A stretch of DNA of 64,000 bases from Enterobacter mori LMG 25706 (GCF_000211415.1 NZ_GL890774.1:99639-163638), one strand, 5' to 3'. Positions 40,497-53,667 are shown, counted from the stretch's first letter. Translations and numbers: made by a program. The notes: a model not told the origin generated them from the letters alone.

Positions 40497-41964
40497 GATG
40501 CTCGTCCTCCGGAGTTTGCGGCTTCAGTTTGATTTCGGCTAAGGTACGGGCGATTTTGCCGATATTTCCCGCCCCCTGAATCAGAATCAAATCGTTACCC
40601 GTCAGCACCGGCGCGAGAATTTCTGCTGCCTGAGCCGGGTCCGAAACCAGAATCGGGTCCACTTTACCGCGTGCGCGAATGGTTCGACATAACGAACGGC
40701 TGTCCGCGCCCGGAATCGCTGTTTCACCCGCAGAATAAACATCCAGCATCAGCAGCGTATCGACCTGCGACAGCACGTTGGCGAAATCGTCGTACAGATC
40801 GCGGGTACGGGTGTAGCGGTGGGGCTGGAAAATCATCACCAGATTTTTCTCCGGCCAACCCGCACGAGCCGCTTTGATCGTGGCGTCCACTTCCGTTGGG
40901 TGGTGACCGTAATCGTCCACCAGCATCGCGGTACCCGATTTACCGTTCACTGCGTCCAGCGGGAATTCACCAAGGAAGTCGAAGCGACGGCCTGTGCCCT
41001 GGAAGCTTTCCAGCGCGCGCAGGATCGCATCATCATCAATGCCTTCTTCCGTCGCTACCGCAACCGCCGCCGCCGCATTCAGGGCGTTATGGCGACCTGG
41101 CGCATTCAACGTCACGTGCAGCAATTCTTTGTCCTGACGTGCAAGGGTAAAATGCCCCTGCGCACCAATCTGTTTGTACTCTTCAACACGAACATCAGCA
41201 TCTTCGCTGAAGCCATAAGTGGTGATTTGACGCCCGACACGCGGCAGCAGCTCGCGGATCACCGGATCGTCTACGCACATTACCGCACGGCCATAGAACG
41301 GCAGGCTGCGCAGGAAGTTAATAAACGTCTGCTTTAAGTTTTCGAAGTCGCCCTGGTAAGTATCCATATGGTCAGCTTCGATATTGGTGACAATCGCCAC
41401 CATCGGCTGCAGGTGCAGGAACGACGCATCGCTCTCATCCGCTTCCGCAATCAGGTAACGGCTGTGGCCCAGACGCGCATGGACACCTGCCGCTTTCACC
41501 AGACCACCGTTAACGAACGTCGGGTCCAGACCCGCTTCTGCATAAATGCTGGATACCATCGCCGTGGTTGTGGTTTTACCGTGCGTGCCCGCAACGGCGA
41601 TACCGTGACGAAAACGCATTAGCTCCGCCAGCATCTCAGCGCGGCGGATCACCGGAATACGCGCTTCATGTGCCGCAACGATTTCCGGGTTGTCAGAGGA
41701 GATGGCGCTCGACACCACCACCACGCTCGCATCGCGCACGTTTTCCGGGCGATGGTTGAAATAGATAGTCGCCCCAAGCGACGCCAGCTGCTGCGTTACA
41801 GGGTTTGGCGCCAGGTCAGACCCGCTGATCTGATAACCTTCGTTAGCTAACACTTCGGCAATACCGCCCATGCCAGCACCACCGATGCCAACAAAGTGAA
41901 TGTGCCGGACGCGACGCATCTCGGGCACGATAGAACGCAGTTTTGCCAGTTGTTGTGTATTCAT
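40489..41964 (-). CDS. murC: UDP-N-acetylmuramate--L-alanine ligase MurC
   Basis: Adds L-alanine to UDP-MurNAc, first Mur ligase step, in the cytosol. The 491-residue protein has the Rossmann [14 protein letters not shown], the ATP P-loop [12 protein letters not shown] (about residues 120-131), and the C-terminal domain with [10 protein letters not shown] and FQPHRYTRT. Length equals the E. coli enzyme. It follows murG by 57 bases. Confidence 0.98.
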   Translation of the reverse strand: MNTQQLAKLRSIVPEMRRVRHIHFVGIGGAGMGGIAEVLANEGYQISGSDLAPNPVTQQLASLGATIYFNHRPENVRDASVVVVSSAISSDNPEIVAAHEARIPVIRRAEMLAELMRFRHGIAVAGTHGKTTTTAMVSSIYAEAGLDPTFVNGGLVKAAGVHARLGHSRYLIAEADESDASFLHLQPMVAIVTNIEADHMDTYQGDFENLKQTFINFLRSLPFYGRAVMCVDDPVIRELLPRVGRQITTYGFSEDADVRVEEYKQIGAQGHFTLARQDKELLHVTLNAPGRHNALNAAAAVAVATEEGIDDDAILRALESFQGTGRRFDFLGEFPLDAVNGKSGTAMLVDDYGHHPTEVDATIKAARAGWPEKNLVMIFQPHRYTRTRDLYDDFANVLSQVDTLLMLDVYSAGETAIPGADSRSLCRTIRARGKVDPILVSDPAQAAEILAPVLTGNDLILIQGAGNIGKIARTLAEIKLKPQTPEDEHHG

Positions 41965-42021
41965 TCTCTAAACGCCATCGACTACTTAAAAATTCGTGCC
42001 GCGCTTCACGCGCTGCGAGGG

Positions 42022-43086
42022 TTAAGCCTGGGCTGCCAGGCTCACTTCTTTTGCCACTCGTTCCGTTGCATCCGGGATAGCCGCCGCGCGTGCGCGCTGT
42101 GCCATTTCCAGCAATGCGTCTCTGTTCCAGCCCGCCAGAGTGGTGGCGACCGCATCGGCGGTAAATTGTGGCTGCTCAAAAATCTTCGCGGCACCGGCTT
42201 TCTCTAGCGGCAGCGCATTCCAGTACTGCTGTCGGTCTTTGTGCTGGAACGGCACAAACAGCGCTGGCAGACCCGCGGCAGCGATTTCGCTCACCGTTAA
42301 TGCGCCAGAACGACAGACCACGACATCGGCCCAGGCATAGGCTGCGGCCATATCGTCAATAAATTCCGTTACCTTGTGCTGCGGCTGCCCCGCTTCGGCG
42401 TAAGCCTGCTCAACGGTCTGCTGAGCACCTTTACCGCTCTGATGCCAGATGGTCACGGCATCGCCCAGCTTTGCGGCCACCTGCGGCATCGTCTGGTTCA
42501 GGATGCGTGCCCCCTGAGAACCACCGACGACCAGCACGCGTACCGGACCTTCACGACCATTCAGGCGAGCGTCAGGCAGCGGCAGCGCCAGCACATCGAC
42601 GCGCACCGGGTTTCCGACGACGTCTGCTTTCGGGAACGCACCGGGGAATGCCTGCATCCCTTTAGTGGCAATTTTCGCCAGCCACTTGTTGGTCAGCCCG
42701 GCGATACCGTTCTGCTCATGCAGCACAACAGGGATGCCCAGGGACCACGCCGCCAGCCCACCAGGACCGGACACGTACCCGCCCATTCCCAGCACCACAT
42801 CAGGCTTAAACTCCTTCATGATGGTGCGGGCCTGACGCCAGGCGTTAAAAATACGCACCGGTGCCAGCAGCATTGCCTTGAGGCCTTTGCCTCGCAGGCC
42901 AGAAATACGAATAAAGTCGATCTCAATACCGTGCTTCGGTACCAGATCGGCCTCCATGCGGTCTGCGGTTCCCAGCCAGCGTACCTGCCAGCCCTGATCC
43001 ATTAAATGGTGCGCAACCGCCAGCCCCGGGAACACGTGTCCGCCGGTACCGCCTGCCATCACCATTAACCGCTTCGGTTGATTCAT
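42022..43086 (-). CDS. murG: UDP-GlcNAc transferase MurG
   Basis: Membrane-associated GT-B glycosyltransferase that converts lipid I to lipid II. The 354-residue protein has the N-terminal [14 protein letters not shown] loop and the C-terminal UDP-GlcNAc site with [20 protein letters not shown] and [13 protein letters not shown]. Four bases overlap ftsW; it supplies the lipid II that FtsW and FtsI polymerise. Confidence 0.98.
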   Translation of the reverse strand: MNQPKRLMVMAGGTGGHVFPGLAVAHHLMDQGWQVRWLGTADRMEADLVPKHGIEIDFIRISGLRGKGLKAMLLAPVRIFNAWRQARTIMKEFKPDVVLGMGGYVSGPGGLAAWSLGIPVVLHEQNGIAGLTNKWLAKIATKGMQAFPGAFPKADVVGNPVRVDVLALPLPDARLNGREGPVRVLVVGGSQGARILNQTMPQVAAKLGDAVTIWHQSGKGAQQTVEQAYAEAGQPQHKVTEFIDDMAAAYAWADVVVCRSGALTVSEIAAAGLPALFVPFQHKDRQQYWNALPLEKAGAAKIFEQPQFTADAVATTLAGWNRDALLEMAQRARAAAIPDATERVAKEVSLAAQA

Positions 43087-44327
43087 CGTGAACCTCGTGT
43101 AAACGCCTGGGCTTTCTCCAGACGCGTCTCATAATCTATGCGCAACAAAACCATGATGGCCGTCGACATGATCAACAGACTCGAACCACCATAACTGATC
43201 AGCGGCAACGTCAGGCCCTTAGTCGGCAGCATACCCGCTGCGGCCCCGACGTTAACCAATGCCTGGAAGCTAAACCAGATACCAATTGAACAGGCTAAGA
43301 AACCTGAGAAGCGGTGATCGATCTCCAGCGCTTTTCGGCCAATCGACATGGCGCGGAAAGCGACGAAGAATACCATTAATAGCGCTAATACCACACCGAT
43401 ATAACCCAGTTCTTCCCCAATAATGGAGAAGATGAAGTCGGTGTGTGCCTCCGGCAAATACTCCAGTTTTTGCACCGAGTTGCCCAGGCCTTGCCCCCAG
43501 ACTTCACCGCGGCCAAACGCCATCAGCGACTGCGTCAGCTGATAACCGCTGCCGAACGGGTCTTCCCACGGGTTCCAGAACGAGGTCACGCGGCGGATAC
43601 GGTAAGGCTCGGCGAGGATCAGCAGCACAACCGCCGAAATCCCCATCCCGATAATGGCGATGAACTGCCACAGCTTTGCACCCGCCAGGAACAGCATCGC
43701 CAGCGTGGTGACAAACAGTACCACCACGGTACCAAGGTCAGGCTGTGCCAGCAGCAGGATCGCCAACACCAGAATCACGCCCATCGGCTTTAGGAAGCCG
43801 CGAAGATTATTACGAACTTCATCAACCTTACGCACCAGGTAGTTCGCCAGGTAGCAGAACAGGGACAGCTTGGTAAATTCCGCAGGCTGAATACGCAGTG
43901 GACCAAAGGCGATCCAGCGCGATGCCCCGTTAACGGAGCTCCCGACAACCAGTACAATCAGCAGCATGATAATGGACGCAATCAACATGGCTGTACTGTG
44001 CCGCTGCCAGAACGACATCGGCAGACGTAAGGTCACCAGCGCCAGGCAGAACGCCAGAATGATGTACAGCCCGTCACGCTTGGCAAACAGGAAGGGATCG
44101 TTAGCCAGACGCTGCCCGACCGGCATGGAGGCCGAGGTCACCATGATAAAGCCGATCGCCGCCAGCCCCAGCGTAAGCCAGAAGAGCATGCGGTCATACA
44201 TGATCAGGCTATCGGAATCCTTCTCCCGGGAAGCCATCACCCAGCCTTTCAGTGCCGCAAACAGCCACACCAGAATTCCAAATCCTGGCAGGCGCGGCAT
44301 TTTCAGGCGAGGGAGAGATAAACGCAT
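43083..44327 (-). CDS. ftsW: Lipid II polymerase FtsW (SEDS family)
   Basis: Septal peptidoglycan glycosyltransferase of the SEDS family, working with FtsI. The 414-residue protein has about ten membrane helices; the family signatures include [11 protein letters not shown] and [10 protein letters not shown] near the end, and the periplasmic loop [19 protein letters not shown] with the catalytic Asp. It shares one base with murD and overlaps murG. Confidence 0.97.
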   Translation of the reverse strand: MRLSLPRLKMPRLPGFGILVWLFAALKGWVMASREKDSDSLIMYDRMLFWLTLGLAAIGFIMVTSASMPVGQRLANDPFLFAKRDGLYIILAFCLALVTLRLPMSFWQRHSTAMLIASIIMLLIVLVVGSSVNGASRWIAFGPLRIQPAEFTKLSLFCYLANYLVRKVDEVRNNLRGFLKPMGVILVLAILLLAQPDLGTVVVLFVTTLAMLFLAGAKLWQFIAIIGMGISAVVLLILAEPYRIRRVTSFWNPWEDPFGSGYQLTQSLMAFGRGEVWGQGLGNSVQKLEYLPEAHTDFIFSIIGEELGYIGVVLALLMVFFVAFRAMSIGRKALEIDHRFSGFLACSIGIWFSFQALVNVGAAAGMLPTKGLTLPLISYGGSSLLIMSTAIMVLLRIDYETRLEKAQAFTRGSR

Positions 44328-45643
44328 CAGCCTAACTCCTTCGCCAGGCGGGTAAAGACATCACCACGCTGTTCGAAATTCTTGAATTGATCGAGGCTGG
44401 CGCAAGCCGGAGAGAGCAGCACCATGTCGCCTGGCTTCACACGCGGCGCGATCAGGCGCAGCGCCTGTTCCATGGTCTCAGTTTGCTCGGCGATCTCCGG
44501 GCGCAGTTCAGCCAACTCGCTGCCGTCACGACCAAAGCAGTACAGGCGGATGTTATCTCCGGAGAGATACTGTTTCAGCGAGGAGAAATCTGCAGATTTT
44601 CCATCACCACCCAGCAGCAAATGCAGCGTACCCTCAACGTGAAGACCGTTCAGCGCGGCCTCCGTGCTTCCCACGTTGGTGGCTTTGGAGTCGTTAATCC
44701 AGCGCACGCCGTTATGTTCCAGCGCTAACTGGAAGCGGTGCGCCAGACCGGTAAATGTGGTCAGCGCTTTCAGGCTGGAAGAGCGAGGCAGGCCAACGGC
44801 ATCCGCCAGCGCCAGTGCTGCCAGCGCGTTGGTGTAGTTATGCTGACCGCAAAGCGTCATCTCTTTCACGTTCAGCACTTTTTCACCCTTCACGCGCAGC
44901 CAGGTTTCACCCTGCTGACGGTTCAGGTGGTAATCACCCATGGTGATCCCAAAGCTGATGCAGCGGTCATCTGCACCGCGCACCGGCATGGTCAGCGCGT
45001 CGTCGGCATTAACCACGCAGACTTTCGCATTTTCATAAATGCGCAGCTTAGCCGCGCGGTACTGCTGCAGACCAAAGGGATACCGGTCCATATGATCTTC
45101 AGTCACGTTGAGGATCGTCGCGGCAGCCGCGTGCAGGCTGGAGGTGGTTTCAAGCTGGAAGCTGGAAAGTTCCAGTACGTACAGCTCACAGCCTTTATCC
45201 AGCAGCATCAGGGCTGGCAGGCCAATATTGCCGCCAACACCGACGTTCTTACCCGCAGCTTTTGCCATCTCGCCGACAAGCGTAGTGACCGTGCTTTTAC
45301 CATTTGAGCCGGTAATGGCGATAATCGGAGCCTGCGCTTCGCGGCAGAACAGTTCGATGTCCCCGACAATCTCTACGCCCGCATCGGATGCGGCGCTGAG
45401 TGATGGGTGCGCCAGCGCCATACCCGGGCTGGCAACAATCAGATCGGCGGCCAGCAGCCAGTCATCATTCAGACCACCAAGGTGGCGTTCAACCTGTTCC
45501 GGCAGTTTGTCCAGACCCGGCGGAGAGACACGCGTATCCATCACGCGTGGCGTGACGCCGCGCGCAAGGAAAAAGTCCACGCAGGAAAGGCCCGTGAGGC
45601 CCAACCCGATGATAACGACTTTTTTACCCTGGTAATCTGCCAT
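44327..45643 (-). CDS. murD: UDP-N-acetylmuramoylalanine--D-glutamate ligase MurD
   Basis: Adds D-glutamate to UDP-MurNAc-L-Ala. The 438-residue protein has the N-terminal [13 protein letters not shown], the P-loop [12 protein letters not shown], the carbamylated-lysine region and [16 protein letters not shown]. Length equals E. coli MurD. Two bases separate it from mraY. Confidence 0.98.
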   Translation of the reverse strand: MADYQGKKVVIIGLGLTGLSCVDFFLARGVTPRVMDTRVSPPGLDKLPEQVERHLGGLNDDWLLAADLIVASPGMALAHPSLSAASDAGVEIVGDIELFCREAQAPIIAITGSNGKSTVTTLVGEMAKAAGKNVGVGGNIGLPALMLLDKGCELYVLELSSFQLETTSSLHAAAATILNVTEDHMDRYPFGLQQYRAAKLRIYENAKVCVVNADDALTMPVRGADDRCISFGITMGDYHLNRQQGETWLRVKGEKVLNVKEMTLCGQHNYTNALAALALADAVGLPRSSSLKALTTFTGLAHRFQLALEHNGVRWINDSKATNVGSTEAALNGLHVEGTLHLLLGGDGKSADFSSLKQYLSGDNIRLYCFGRDGSELAELRPEIAEQTETMEQALRLIAPRVKPGDMVLLSPACASLDQFKNFEQRGDVFTRLAKELG

Positions 45644-45645
45644 GA

Positions 45646-46728
45646 TTAACGTACCTTCAGCGTTGCCAGGCCAATCAGCACCAGCATCAGCGAAATAATC
45701 CAGAAGCGCACAATCACGCGCGGTTCCGGCCAGCCTTTCAGTTCATAGTGGTGGTGAATCGGCGCCATACGGAAGACGCGCTGGCCGCGCAGCTTGAAGG
45801 ACCCGACCTGCAAAATCACCGACAGGGTTTCAACCACAAACACGCCGCCCATGATCACCAGCAGGAACTCCTGGCGCAGCAGCACGGCAATAATGCCTAA
45901 CGCGCCACCCAGCGCCAGTGAACCGACGTCACCCATGAAGACCTGCGCCGGATAGGTGTTAAACCACAGGAAGCCCAGCCCCGCGCCGACAATCGCCGTA
46001 CAGACGATCACCAGCTCACCCGCGTGGCGCAGGTAAGGGATATGCAGATAGTTGGCAAAGTTCATGTTACCGGTCGCCCAGGCCACCAGCGCAAAACCGC
46101 CCGCGACGAAGACGGTCGGCATAATCGCCAGGCCATCCAGACCATCAGTCAGGTTCACCGCGTTACCGGTGCCGACAATCACAAAGTACGCAAGCAGGAT
46201 ATAGAACAGCCCCAACTGCGGCATCACGTCTTTAAAGAACGGCACGACCAGCTCGGTAGCTGGCGTGTCTTTGCCTGCCAGATACAGCGCAAAGGCCACG
46301 CCCAGCGCGATGACCGACATCCAGAAATACTTCCAGCGGGCGATCAGGCCCTTGGTGTCTTTGCGTACCACTTTGCGATAGTCATCGACGAAGCCAATGA
46401 TCCCGTAACCCACCAGAACCGTCAGTACACACCAGACATACGGGTTGGACGGATACGCCCACAGCAGCACGGAAACAACGATCGCGGTCAGGATCATGAT
46501 CCCGCCCATTGTTGGGGTGCCGCGTTTGCTGAAGTGAGATTCCGGACCGTCGTTACGTACAACCTGGCCGAAAGAGAGCTTTTGCAGACGGGCAATCATG
46601 CGCGGGCCCATCCACAACGAGATGAACAGCGCAGTCAGCAGGCTGACAATGGCGCGAAACGTCAGATAGGAAAAGACGTTAAAGCCTGAGTAATATTTGA
46701 CCAAATGTTCGGCCAGCCAAACTAACAT
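45646..46728 (-). CDS. mraY: Phospho-MurNAc-pentapeptide transferase MraY
   Basis: Inner-membrane enzyme making lipid I from UDP-MurNAc-pentapeptide and undecaprenyl phosphate. The 360-residue protein has about ten membrane helices and the family motifs [46 protein letters not shown] and the final [11 protein letters not shown] histidine motif. Seven bases overlap murF. Confidence 0.98.
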   Translation of the reverse strand: MLVWLAEHLVKYYSGFNVFSYLTFRAIVSLLTALFISLWMGPRMIARLQKLSFGQVVRNDGPESHFSKRGTPTMGGIMILTAIVVSVLLWAYPSNPYVWCVLTVLVGYGIIGFVDDYRKVVRKDTKGLIARWKYFWMSVIALGVAFALYLAGKDTPATELVVPFFKDVMPQLGLFYILLAYFVIVGTGNAVNLTDGLDGLAIMPTVFVAGGFALVAWATGNMNFANYLHIPYLRHAGELVIVCTAIVGAGLGFLWFNTYPAQVFMGDVGSLALGGALGIIAVLLRQEFLLVIMGGVFVVETLSVILQVGSFKLRGQRVFRMAPIHHHYELKGWPEPRVIVRFWIISLMLVLIGLATLKVR

Positions 46729-48080
46729 GTCCCGTTCTCCTGTAATGCGTGCACAACCTCTTCCATGGCGGCACTACGTGAACCTTTCACTAACACTGTC
46801 ACAATTTGTTTTTCTGTAATTAATACTTTAAGGCGCTCAATCAGCGCCGCTTTTTCGGCAAAGTGTTCACCGACGCCGCTGGCATGGCTAATTGCCTGGC
46901 TCAGTTTTCCTGCGCTCAGCACGCAATCAATGCCCGCCGCTTTCGCCGCGTCACCGACCTGGGTATGACAGGCTTCGCTTTCATCGCCAAGCTCGGCCAT
47001 ATCGCCGACCACCATCACGCGGTAGCCCGGCATTTCTGACAACACCTGTACCGCCGCCGTCATCGAGCCAACGTTCGCGTTGTAGGAGTCATCCAGCAGC
47101 AGTTTGTTTTCCGCAAGCTGAATCGGGAACAGACGCCCCGGCACGGCTTTCAGATTCGCCAGCCCAGCTTTGATCGCATCATGCGACGCGCCAACCGCCA
47201 TGGACAGCGCCGCCGCCGCAAGCGCATTGGCGATGTTATGACGACCCGGCAGAGGCAGCAGCACATCCACGCCACCCGTTGGAGTGTTGAGGGTGAACTC
47301 CGTGCCATGGGACGTTACATGGATATTGGTTGCCGTAAAGTCACTGTTGGCGGCATTCGGTGAGAAGCGCCAGGTCTTACGGGAACCAATAATGCTTTGC
47401 CAGTTCAGCCAGTCATTGTTGTCGGCATTCATAATGGCAATACCGTCAACCGGCAGGCCGGTGTAGATCTCGCCTTTGGCTTTCGCCACGCCTTCCAGCG
47501 ACCCGAAACCTTCCAGATGCGCGGCGGCCAGGTTATTCACCAGCGCCGCCTCCGGACGAGTCAGGCTAACAGTCCAGGCGATTTCGCCCTGGTGGTTTGC
47601 CCCTAACTCGATCACCGCAAATTCATGTTCTTTGGTCAGGCGGAGTAATGTCATCGGCACGCCAATGTCATTATTTAGGTTGCCCGCAGTATAAAGTGTG
47701 TTCCCGCACTGGCCGAGAATCGCCGCCGTCATCTCTTTTACGGACGTTTTTCCGGACGACCCCGTCAGCGCGACAACGCGAGCCGGAACCTGCTGACGGA
47801 CCCATGCCGCCAGTTCACCGAATGCCAGACGGGTATCGTCCACCACCAGCTGCGGCAAATCGATATCCAGCCTGCGGCTGACCAGCAGCGCACCTGCGCC
47901 GTGCTCTTTGGCCTGCTGTGCAAAATCATGCGCATCAAAACGCTCGCCTTTCAGCGCCACAAACAGACAACCCGCGGTCACTTTGCGGGTATCCGTGGTC
48001 ACAGCGTCAATGGTCAGATCCTGGCCCAGCAATTCCCCGTGCAGTACCGCAGCGGCCTGGCTTAGCGTGAGGCTAATCAT
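46722..48080 (-). CDS. murF: UDP-MurNAc-tripeptide--D-alanyl-D-alanine ligase MurF
   Basis: Adds the D-Ala-D-Ala made by Ddl to complete the cytosolic pentapeptide precursor. The 452-residue protein has the P-loop [12 protein letters not shown], the [11 protein letters not shown] region and the late [11 protein letters not shown] part. Length equals E. coli MurF. It overlaps both murE (four bases) and mraY. Confidence 0.98.
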   Translation of the reverse strand: MISLTLSQAAAVLHGELLGQDLTIDAVTTDTRKVTAGCLFVALKGERFDAHDFAQQAKEHGAGALLVSRRLDIDLPQLVVDDTRLAFGELAAWVRQQVPARVVALTGSSGKTSVKEMTAAILGQCGNTLYTAGNLNNDIGVPMTLLRLTKEHEFAVIELGANHQGEIAWTVSLTRPEAALVNNLAAAHLEGFGSLEGVAKAKGEIYTGLPVDGIAIMNADNNDWLNWQSIIGSRKTWRFSPNAANSDFTATNIHVTSHGTEFTLNTPTGGVDVLLPLPGRHNIANALAAAALSMAVGASHDAIKAGLANLKAVPGRLFPIQLAENKLLLDDSYNANVGSMTAAVQVLSEMPGYRVMVVGDMAELGDESEACHTQVGDAAKAAGIDCVLSAGKLSQAISHASGVGEHFAEKAALIERLKVLITEKQIVTVLVKGSRSAAMEEVVHALQENGTC

Positions 48081-49564
48081 GCCACGACTCCCAGCAGACG
48101 AGCTGCCGTCACACGGTCCGAGTAGTCCAGACGACGATTGCCGACAATCTGATAATCTTCATGGCCTTTCCCGGCCAGCAGAACCACATCGTTTTCCCTG
48201 GCCTGCATGATGGCGTTGGTCACCGCTTCCGCTCGGCCTTCCACCACGCGAGCACGACCCGCATCCAGCATGCCCGCCAGAATGTCGTTAATGATGGCGC
48301 GCGGCTCTTCGGTACGCGGGTTGTCATCGGTCACTACCGGAATATCCGCAAACTGCTCGGCAATAGCGCCCATCAGCGGTCGTTTGCCCTTGTCGCGATC
48401 GCCACCGCAGCCAAACACGCACCAGAGCTTACCGGCACAGTGCAGGCGAGCCGCTTCCAGCGCTTTTTCCAGCGCATCCGGCGTGTGGGCGTAGTCGACC
48501 ACAACCGTCGGTTTACCCGGCGCGCTGAACACTTCCATACGGCCGCAAACAGGCTGCAGTCGCTCAGAGGTTTTCAGCAGGTCGGCCATTGGATAGCCCA
48601 GCGCCAGCAGTGTCGCCAGCGCCAGCAGCAGGTTGCTGACGTTAAACGCACCCATCAGGCGGCTTTCAATTTCGCCTTCACCCCAGGAAGAGGCAAAGCG
48701 GATTGTCGCCCCGCTGTCGTGGTAATTCACCTCAACGGCCTTCAGCCAGCGGCCGTGGCAGTTCGGATTGATATGGTCTTCCATCGACACCGCAACCGCA
48801 TCCGGCAGCTTCGCCAGCCAGCGGCGACCGACTTCATCGTCGGCATTGATGATGGCCTGACCGTGATGGTGGGTGGAATAGAGGAGCCATTTCGCGGCTT
48901 CGTAGTGCTCCATATCACCGTGGTAATCAAGATGATCGCGGCTCAGGTTGGTAAACACCGAAGCCGCAAATTTCAGCGCGGCCACGCGGTGCTGTACCAG
49001 ACCGTGTGAAGAGACTTCCATCGCAGCAAAGGTCGCACCCTGCTCTGCCAGCCCGGCAAGCACATGCTGTACGTCAACTGCCGAACCAGTGGTATTTTCC
49101 GTCGGGCTCACTTTACCCAGCAGGCCATTACCCACGGTCCCCATGACGGCACCGGTTTCACCCAGCAGTTGCGCCCATTGCGCCATCAGCTGAGTGGTGG
49201 TGGTTTTACCGTTGGTGCCCGTCACGCCAACCAAACGTAACTGGTCGGAAGGTTCATGATAGAAACGCCCTGCCAGCGCAGAGAGACGCTCATTTAACTG
49301 GCTGAGATAGATAACCGGCCCACCGTGCATTTCACGGATTTCACCGTCGGTTGCCTCATCTTTGGCCTCAGCAATAATGGCAGCAACACCTTGCGCAATC
49401 GCCTGCGGGATATAACGACGCCCGTCCGCCTGATGACCGACCACCGCTACAAAAAGATCGCCAGAAGCAGCCACACGGCTGTCCAGTACCATCTCTCGCA
49501 GTGCTCGCTCCGGTGCATTTGGCACCCACGGAGCGAGAAGGTCGCGCAAATTACGATCTGCCAC
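48077..49564 (-). CDS. murE: UDP-MurNAc-dipeptide--meso-diaminopimelate ligase MurE
   Basis: Adds meso-diaminopimelate. The 495-residue protein has the P-loop [12 protein letters not shown] and the DNPRTEEP motif, whose DNPR marks meso-diaminopimelate rather than lysine as substrate, as expected for a Gram-negative wall. It overlaps the end of ftsI by 14 bases and murF by four. Confidence 0.98.
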   Translation of the reverse strand: MADRNLRDLLAPWVPNAPERALREMVLDSRVAASGDLFVAVVGHQADGRRYIPQAIAQGVAAIIAEAKDEATDGEIREMHGGPVIYLSQLNERLSALAGRFYHEPSDQLRLVGVTGTNGKTTTTQLMAQWAQLLGETGAVMGTVGNGLLGKVSPTENTTGSAVDVQHVLAGLAEQGATFAAMEVSSHGLVQHRVAALKFAASVFTNLSRDHLDYHGDMEHYEAAKWLLYSTHHHGQAIINADDEVGRRWLAKLPDAVAVSMEDHINPNCHGRWLKAVEVNYHDSGATIRFASSWGEGEIESRLMGAFNVSNLLLALATLLALGYPMADLLKTSERLQPVCGRMEVFSAPGKPTVVVDYAHTPDALEKALEAARLHCAGKLWCVFGCGGDRDKGKRPLMGAIAEQFADIPVVTDDNPRTEEPRAIINDILAGMLDAGRARVVEGRAEAVTNAIMQARENDVVLLAGKGHEDYQIVGNRRLDYSDRVTAARLLGVVA

Positions 49565-51317
49565 CTGTACCCTCGCCTTGATTAATTACAAATTCACTTT
49601 TGTCGCCCGTCGCCAGCGCATCCGGTTCAATGTTCATGGTGCGCAATACGCCGCCCATGATGGCCCCGAACACAGGCGCGGAGACGGCGCCGCCGTAGTA
49701 TTTACCCGCCTGTGGATCGTTAATGACGACCACCAGCGCAAAACGCGGATTGCTTGCAGGCGCTACGCCTGCGGTATAGGCAATGTATTTGTTGATGTAG
49801 CGGCCGTCTGGCCCCACTTTTTTCGCTGTACCAGTTTTAATGGCGATGCGGTAGCCTTTGATTGCCGCCTTCACGCCGCCGCCGCCCGGCAGCGCCACGC
49901 TTTCCATCATATGCACCACGGTACGAACGGTGGATTCCGGGAAGATACGCTCGCCCGGAACCGGTGGATCAACTTTGGTAATCGACAGGGGGCGATAAAC
50001 ACCATAGCTGCCGATCGTTGCGTAGACTCGCGCTAACTGTAACGGTGTCACCATTAGCCCGTAGCCGAAAGAGAAGGTGGCCCTCTCTATGTCAGACCAC
50101 CGTTGTTTTTGAGGATATAAGCCACTGCGTTCTCCGACCAACCCCAAATTGGTCGCCTTTCCAAGCCCAAAACGTGAGTAAGTCTCTACTAACGCTGAGG
50201 ACGGCATCGCTAACGCCAGCTTTGAAACACCGACGTTACTCGACTTCTGTAATACCCCGGTCAGGGTCAATTCGCTGTAGCGCGCCACGTCTTTGATTTC
50301 GTGACCGTTAATGCGGTAAGGAATAGTATTCAGTACGGTGTTTTCATTGACGATACCGCGCTGAAGTGCCGTCATGACCACCATCGGCTTAACGGTCGAA
50401 CCCGGTTCGAACACGTCGGTGATGGTACGGTTACGCATAACATCCTTCTGCGTACCGGTAAGATTGTTAGGGTTGTAGGACGGGCTATTGGCCATCGCCA
50501 GCACTTCACCCGTGCTGACATCAACTAACACGGCACTGCCCGATTCCGCTTTGTTAAAGGCCACGGCATTGTTCAGCTCGCGGTAAACCAGCGCCTGTAG
50601 CCGCTCATCGATACTCAGTGCAAGGTTGTGTGCGGCCTGGCTGTCGGTTGAGGAAATATCCTCGATCACGCGACCATAGCGGTCTTTGCGTACAATGCGC
50701 TCGCCGGGCTGACCGGTGAGCCATTTATCAAAGCTTTTTTCAACACCTTCAATCCCCTGGCTATCAACGTTAGTGAAGCCAATGAGGTGAGCAGTCACTT
50801 CGCCGGATGGATAGTACCGGCGGGATTCTTCACGCAGATGTATCCCCGGCAGCTTCAATTTTTTGATGTAATCCGCCATGTCAGGGTTCACCTGACGCGC
50901 CAGATAGATAAAGCGCCCTCTCGGGTTTGTATTCACACGTGAAGCTAACTGGTCCAGCGGCATCTTCAGCGCGTCCGCAAGCGCCTTCCAGCGGTTATCA
51001 AGCGTGATCCCGCCAGCATCATGCAGCTCTTTCGGATCGGCCCAGATGGCCTTCACCGGCACGCTTACCGCCAGCGGGCGACCGGAGCGATCGGTGATCA
51101 TCCCGCGAGACGTAGACACTTCCTGCACGCGAAGAGAGCGCATATCACCCTGACGCACCAGCATGTCAGGGGCGATGATTTGCAACCACGCCACGCGTCC
51201 CAGCAGGAAACCCAGCGCCAGTAAAATGCAGCCGCAAAGCAACGCAAAACGCCAACTGACAAAGTTGGCCTGTTCTTCCTGACGTTTTGGTTTTAGCGTT
51301 TTTGCCGCTGCTTTCAT
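49551..51317 (-). CDS. ftsI: Septal transpeptidase FtsI (PBP3)
   Basis: Class B penicillin-binding protein cross-linking septal peptidoglycan. The 588-residue protein has a short cytoplasmic tail, one membrane helix (about 23-42), a pedestal domain and the transpeptidase motifs: active serine in EPGSTVKPM (around 307), SSN in [10 protein letters not shown] and KTG in [10 protein letters not shown] see none of the known four-residue insertions after about residue 333 that reduce beta-lactam binding. The C-terminal tail is normal in length. Confidence 0.97.
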   Translation of the reverse strand: MKAAAKTLKPKRQEEQANFVSWRFALLCGCILLALGFLLGRVAWLQIIAPDMLVRQGDMRSLRVQEVSTSRGMITDRSGRPLAVSVPVKAIWADPKELHDAGGITLDNRWKALADALKMPLDQLASRVNTNPRGRFIYLARQVNPDMADYIKKLKLPGIHLREESRRYYPSGEVTAHLIGFTNVDSQGIEGVEKSFDKWLTGQPGERIVRKDRYGRVIEDISSTDSQAAHNLALSIDERLQALVYRELNNAVAFNKAESGSAVLVDVSTGEVLAMANSPSYNPNNLTGTQKDVMRNRTITDVFEPGSTVKPMVVMTALQRGIVNENTVLNTIPYRINGHEIKDVARYSELTLTGVLQKSSNVGVSKLALAMPSSALVETYSRFGLGKATNLGLVGERSGLYPQKQRWSDIERATFSFGYGLMVTPLQLARVYATIGSYGVYRPLSITKVDPPVPGERIFPESTVRTVVHMMESVALPGGGGVKAAIKGYRIAIKTGTAKKVGPDGRYINKYIAYTAGVAPASNPRFALVVVINDPQAGKYYGGAVSAPVFGAIMGGVLRTMNIEPDALATGDKSEFVINQGEGTGGRS

Positions 51318-51332
51318 GCGTCGCGTTTTCCC

Positions 51333-51698
51333 TTATTTTTGTACTACGATATTTTCCTGCGATGGATCAACATGCTGCAGCTGCAGCTTTTCCGTTGCGA
51401 TCCGTTCAACCCGGCTGTGATCGCCGAGCGCGTTTTCTTCAAGGATCAGATTTCGCCATTCAATATCCAGCGCATCGCGTTCCAGCACCAGCTGCTCGCG
51501 TTGCGCAGTCAATAAACGTGTATGGTGGGCTGTTGTCACCACCGTTACGGCCGTCACAATGATGCAAATGAACAAGCAGAGTGGCAGCTTCCCAAACCGC
51601 AAAAGATCGTCGCCGATCACGCCAGGCAAGGCATGGCGCTCGTTGCTTCCTAACGATCCCTTAACTTTGCTTAGGGTCTCTGTCACTCTGCCGATCAT
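51333..51698 (-). CDS. ftsL: Cell division protein FtsL
   Basis: Small bitopic divisome protein of 121 residues, the same as E. coli. Cytoplasmic tail 1-34, one membrane helix (about 36-57, [20 protein letters not shown]), then a periplasmic leucine-zipper-like coiled coil for binding FtsB and activating FtsWI. It overlaps rsmH by four bases and precedes ftsI by 15. Confidence 0.96.
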   Translation of the reverse strand: MIGRVTETLSKVKGSLGSNERHALPGVIGDDLLRFGKLPLCLFICIIVTAVTVVTTAHHTRLLTAQREQLVLERDALDIEWRNLILEENALGDHSRVERIATEKLQLQHVDPSQENIVVQK

Positions 51699-52636
51699 GC
51701 GTTCGTCCTCTCTGCAACTCGCAGCACTGAACTACGGGCACGTGGATTCTCTGCCACCTCTTCTTCGCCCGGCATCAACTTGCCTAATGCTCGCAACTGA
51801 CGGCCACCCAGCTTCCTGAGTTGTTCTTCCGTCATCGGCAGCCCCGCTGGCACCTGAGGACCGCGGCTCTGTTCACGCATAAAGCGCTTCACAATGCGGT
51901 CTTCCAGCGAATGGAAGCTGATGATGGATAACCGCCCACCCGGGGCCAGCACGTCGAGCGAGTTTTTTAGCGCCAGCTCTATTTCCTCCAGTTCACTGTT
52001 TACCCAGATACGAACCGCCTGGAAGGTACGGGTCGCGGGATGTTTGTGCTTATCCTTCACCGGTGTTGCAGCTGCAATCACCTCGGCCAACTCTTTGGTA
52101 CGCGTCATCGGCTCAATGCGGTTTCGTTCAACGATGGCGCGCGCGATACGTTTACCAAAACGCTCTTCACCGAAGGTTTTGATGACCCAGGCGATATCCG
52201 CTTCGTCAGCAGTTTGTAACCACTCTGCGGCAGACTGGCCACGCGTCGGATCCATGCGCATGTCCAGTGGACCGTCACGCATGAAGGAGAATCCGCGCTC
52301 TGCATCATCAAGCTGAGGTGAAGAGACGCCAAGATCGAGAAGAATTCCGTCGATCTTACCCGTCAGACCGCGCTCAGCTACGTAATCCGCCAGCGCAGAA
52401 AAAGGTCCATGCACGATGGAAAAGCGTGGGTCATCGATGGTTTGCGCAACGGCAATCGCCTGCGGATCGCGATCGATTGCCAGCAGACGTCCTTCCGCTC
52501 CCAGTTGGGAGAGGATCAGACGCGAGTGGCCACCGCGACCAAAAGTGCCATCAATGTAGATGCCGTCTGGACGAATATTCAGACCGTTAACGGCCTCATC
52601 CAGCAACACCGTTGTATGTTTATAATTTTCCATCAT
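51695..52636 (-). CDS. rsmH: 16S rRNA (cytosine-1402 N4) methyltransferase RsmH
   Basis: SAM-dependent methyltransferase (formerly MraW) that modifies C1402 in the decoding centre. The 313-residue protein has the SAM-binding motif [14 protein letters not shown], the [20 protein letters not shown] region and the final [14 protein letters not shown]. Two bases separate it from mraZ. Confidence 0.97.
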   Translation of the reverse strand: MMENYKHTTVLLDEAVNGLNIRPDGIYIDGTFGRGGHSRLILSQLGAEGRLLAIDRDPQAIAVAQTIDDPRFSIVHGPFSALADYVAERGLTGKIDGILLDLGVSSPQLDDAERGFSFMRDGPLDMRMDPTRGQSAAEWLQTADEADIAWVIKTFGEERFGKRIARAIVERNRIEPMTRTKELAEVIAAATPVKDKHKHPATRTFQAVRIWVNSELEEIELALKNSLDVLAPGGRLSIISFHSLEDRIVKRFMREQSRGPQVPAGLPMTEEQLRKLGGRQLRALGKLMPGEEEVAENPRARSSVLRVAERTNA

Positions 52637-52638
52637 AT

Positions 52639-53097
52639 TTATAGAGACAAGTCCTGCAGCCGTTCCGACAATGTTGCGGAATCGGACTGCTCAGCGTCGA
52701 TATCTTCCTTGACCTGTTGATACCAGGTCGTTTCGTCCCACAGTTCAAACTTATTGAACTGCCCGACCAGCATCACTTCTTTTGTCAGACCCGCATGTTG
52801 CCGCAACACAGGCGCAATCAGTAGTCGTCCTGCGTTGTCCATCTGACACTCACTGGCATGTCCCAATAACAACCGCTGTACGCGGCGCTCTTGCGGATTC
52901 ATGCTCGACAGTCGCGACAGCTTTTGCTCAATAATTTCCCATTCGGGTAAAGGGTAAAGCAGCAGGCAGGGGGAGTTGATGTCAATGGTGCAAACCATTT
53001 GACCCGAAGCGTTCTCAATCAGCTGGTCGCGGTATCGGGTTGGTACCGATAAGCGCCCTTTGCTGTCGAGATTGACTAACGTAGCTCCACGGAACAT
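52639..53097 (-). CDS. mraZ: Transcriptional regulator MraZ
   Basis: First gene of the dcw cluster, a DNA-binding protein that represses the cluster's promoter. The 152-residue protein has two SpoVT/AbrB-like halves, each with the DxxGR element ([15 protein letters not shown] and [14 protein letters not shown]). Start ATG 53097 ([12 protein letters not shown]) matches the family; the frame extends 12 codons into the operator, which is not plausible as coding. Binding repeats lie just upstream. Confidence 0.97.
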   Translation of the reverse strand: MFRGATLVNLDSKGRLSVPTRYRDQLIENASGQMVCTIDINSPCLLLYPLPEWEIIEQKLSRLSSMNPQERRVQRLLLGHASECQMDNAGRLLIAPVLRQHAGLTKEVMLVGQFNKFELWDETTWYQQVKEDIDAEQSDSATLSERLQDLSL

Positions 53098-53115
53098 GCC
53101 AGCCTCACCCCTCCT

Positions 53116-53140
53116 CACCACTTTAACCCACAAATTCCCA
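53116..53140 (-). promoter_or_regulatory. MraZ operator: three TGGGA-type repeats
   Basis: On the minus strand TGGGA (53140-53136), TGGGT (53130-53126) and TGGTG (53120-53116) recur at exact ten-base spacing between the promoter and mraZ. MraZ binds TGGGAN repeats separated by five bases, so this is its operator for autoregulation. Confidence 0.85.
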
Positions 53141-53148
53141 CCTAAAGG

Positions 53149-53178
53149 AGTTTACGGAGCGATGGAAAAGCTTGTCAA
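53149..53178 (-). promoter_or_regulatory. Pmra, main promoter of the dcw cluster
   Basis: TTGACA (53178-53173), an 18-base spacer and TAAACT (53154-53149) on the minus strand, directly upstream of the MraZ repeats. E. coli Pmra has the same boxes. The rest of the 600-base gap to cra (53180-53667) is AT-rich with no gene I can support. Confidence 0.85.
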
Positions 53179-53667
53179 GCCAGGACTCTCTCTATACGGA
53201 CCCGAAAGCCCTCTATTTACAGAGATAAACAGACCTGGTTAATAACTGCACAACTGGCGAGGCAAAATTAACGTTATGAATATTTGTAAGAAAAAAACCG
53301 AATATGCACACTAGCGTTAAAGCTCACTCAATATCATCGCAAGGAAATATAAAGTGTCAGTTTGCGACGCGGGCAGCATTTTAAGACATATTGCCAGGGG
53401 ATAACAGCGCCAGATTCATCGCGGCAACGTGAGCGTTCAACGGCGGGCAGGCTAGCCAGAAGGGAGAGAGAAAAAACGTTTGAATATTCATCACCCGAAG
53501 CAGGTTTGTAACAAAACAATACAAAATTAGCCTTTTAAAAACGTATCAGTATTCTTTTAAAGGCAATTTAAACGCTCAAACGAATTAAGAATAATAGCAG
53601 GCTATGATTCCTAAGGAATTATCCTAATTTTAATGCGGGCATTAAGGTAACCATTAATTCTGTGAAA

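Noticed and set aside
53334-53519. 61-codon minus-strand ORF between mraZ and cra
   Set aside because: No ribosome site, no domain; region best explained as noncoding upstream sequence of the dcw cluster.
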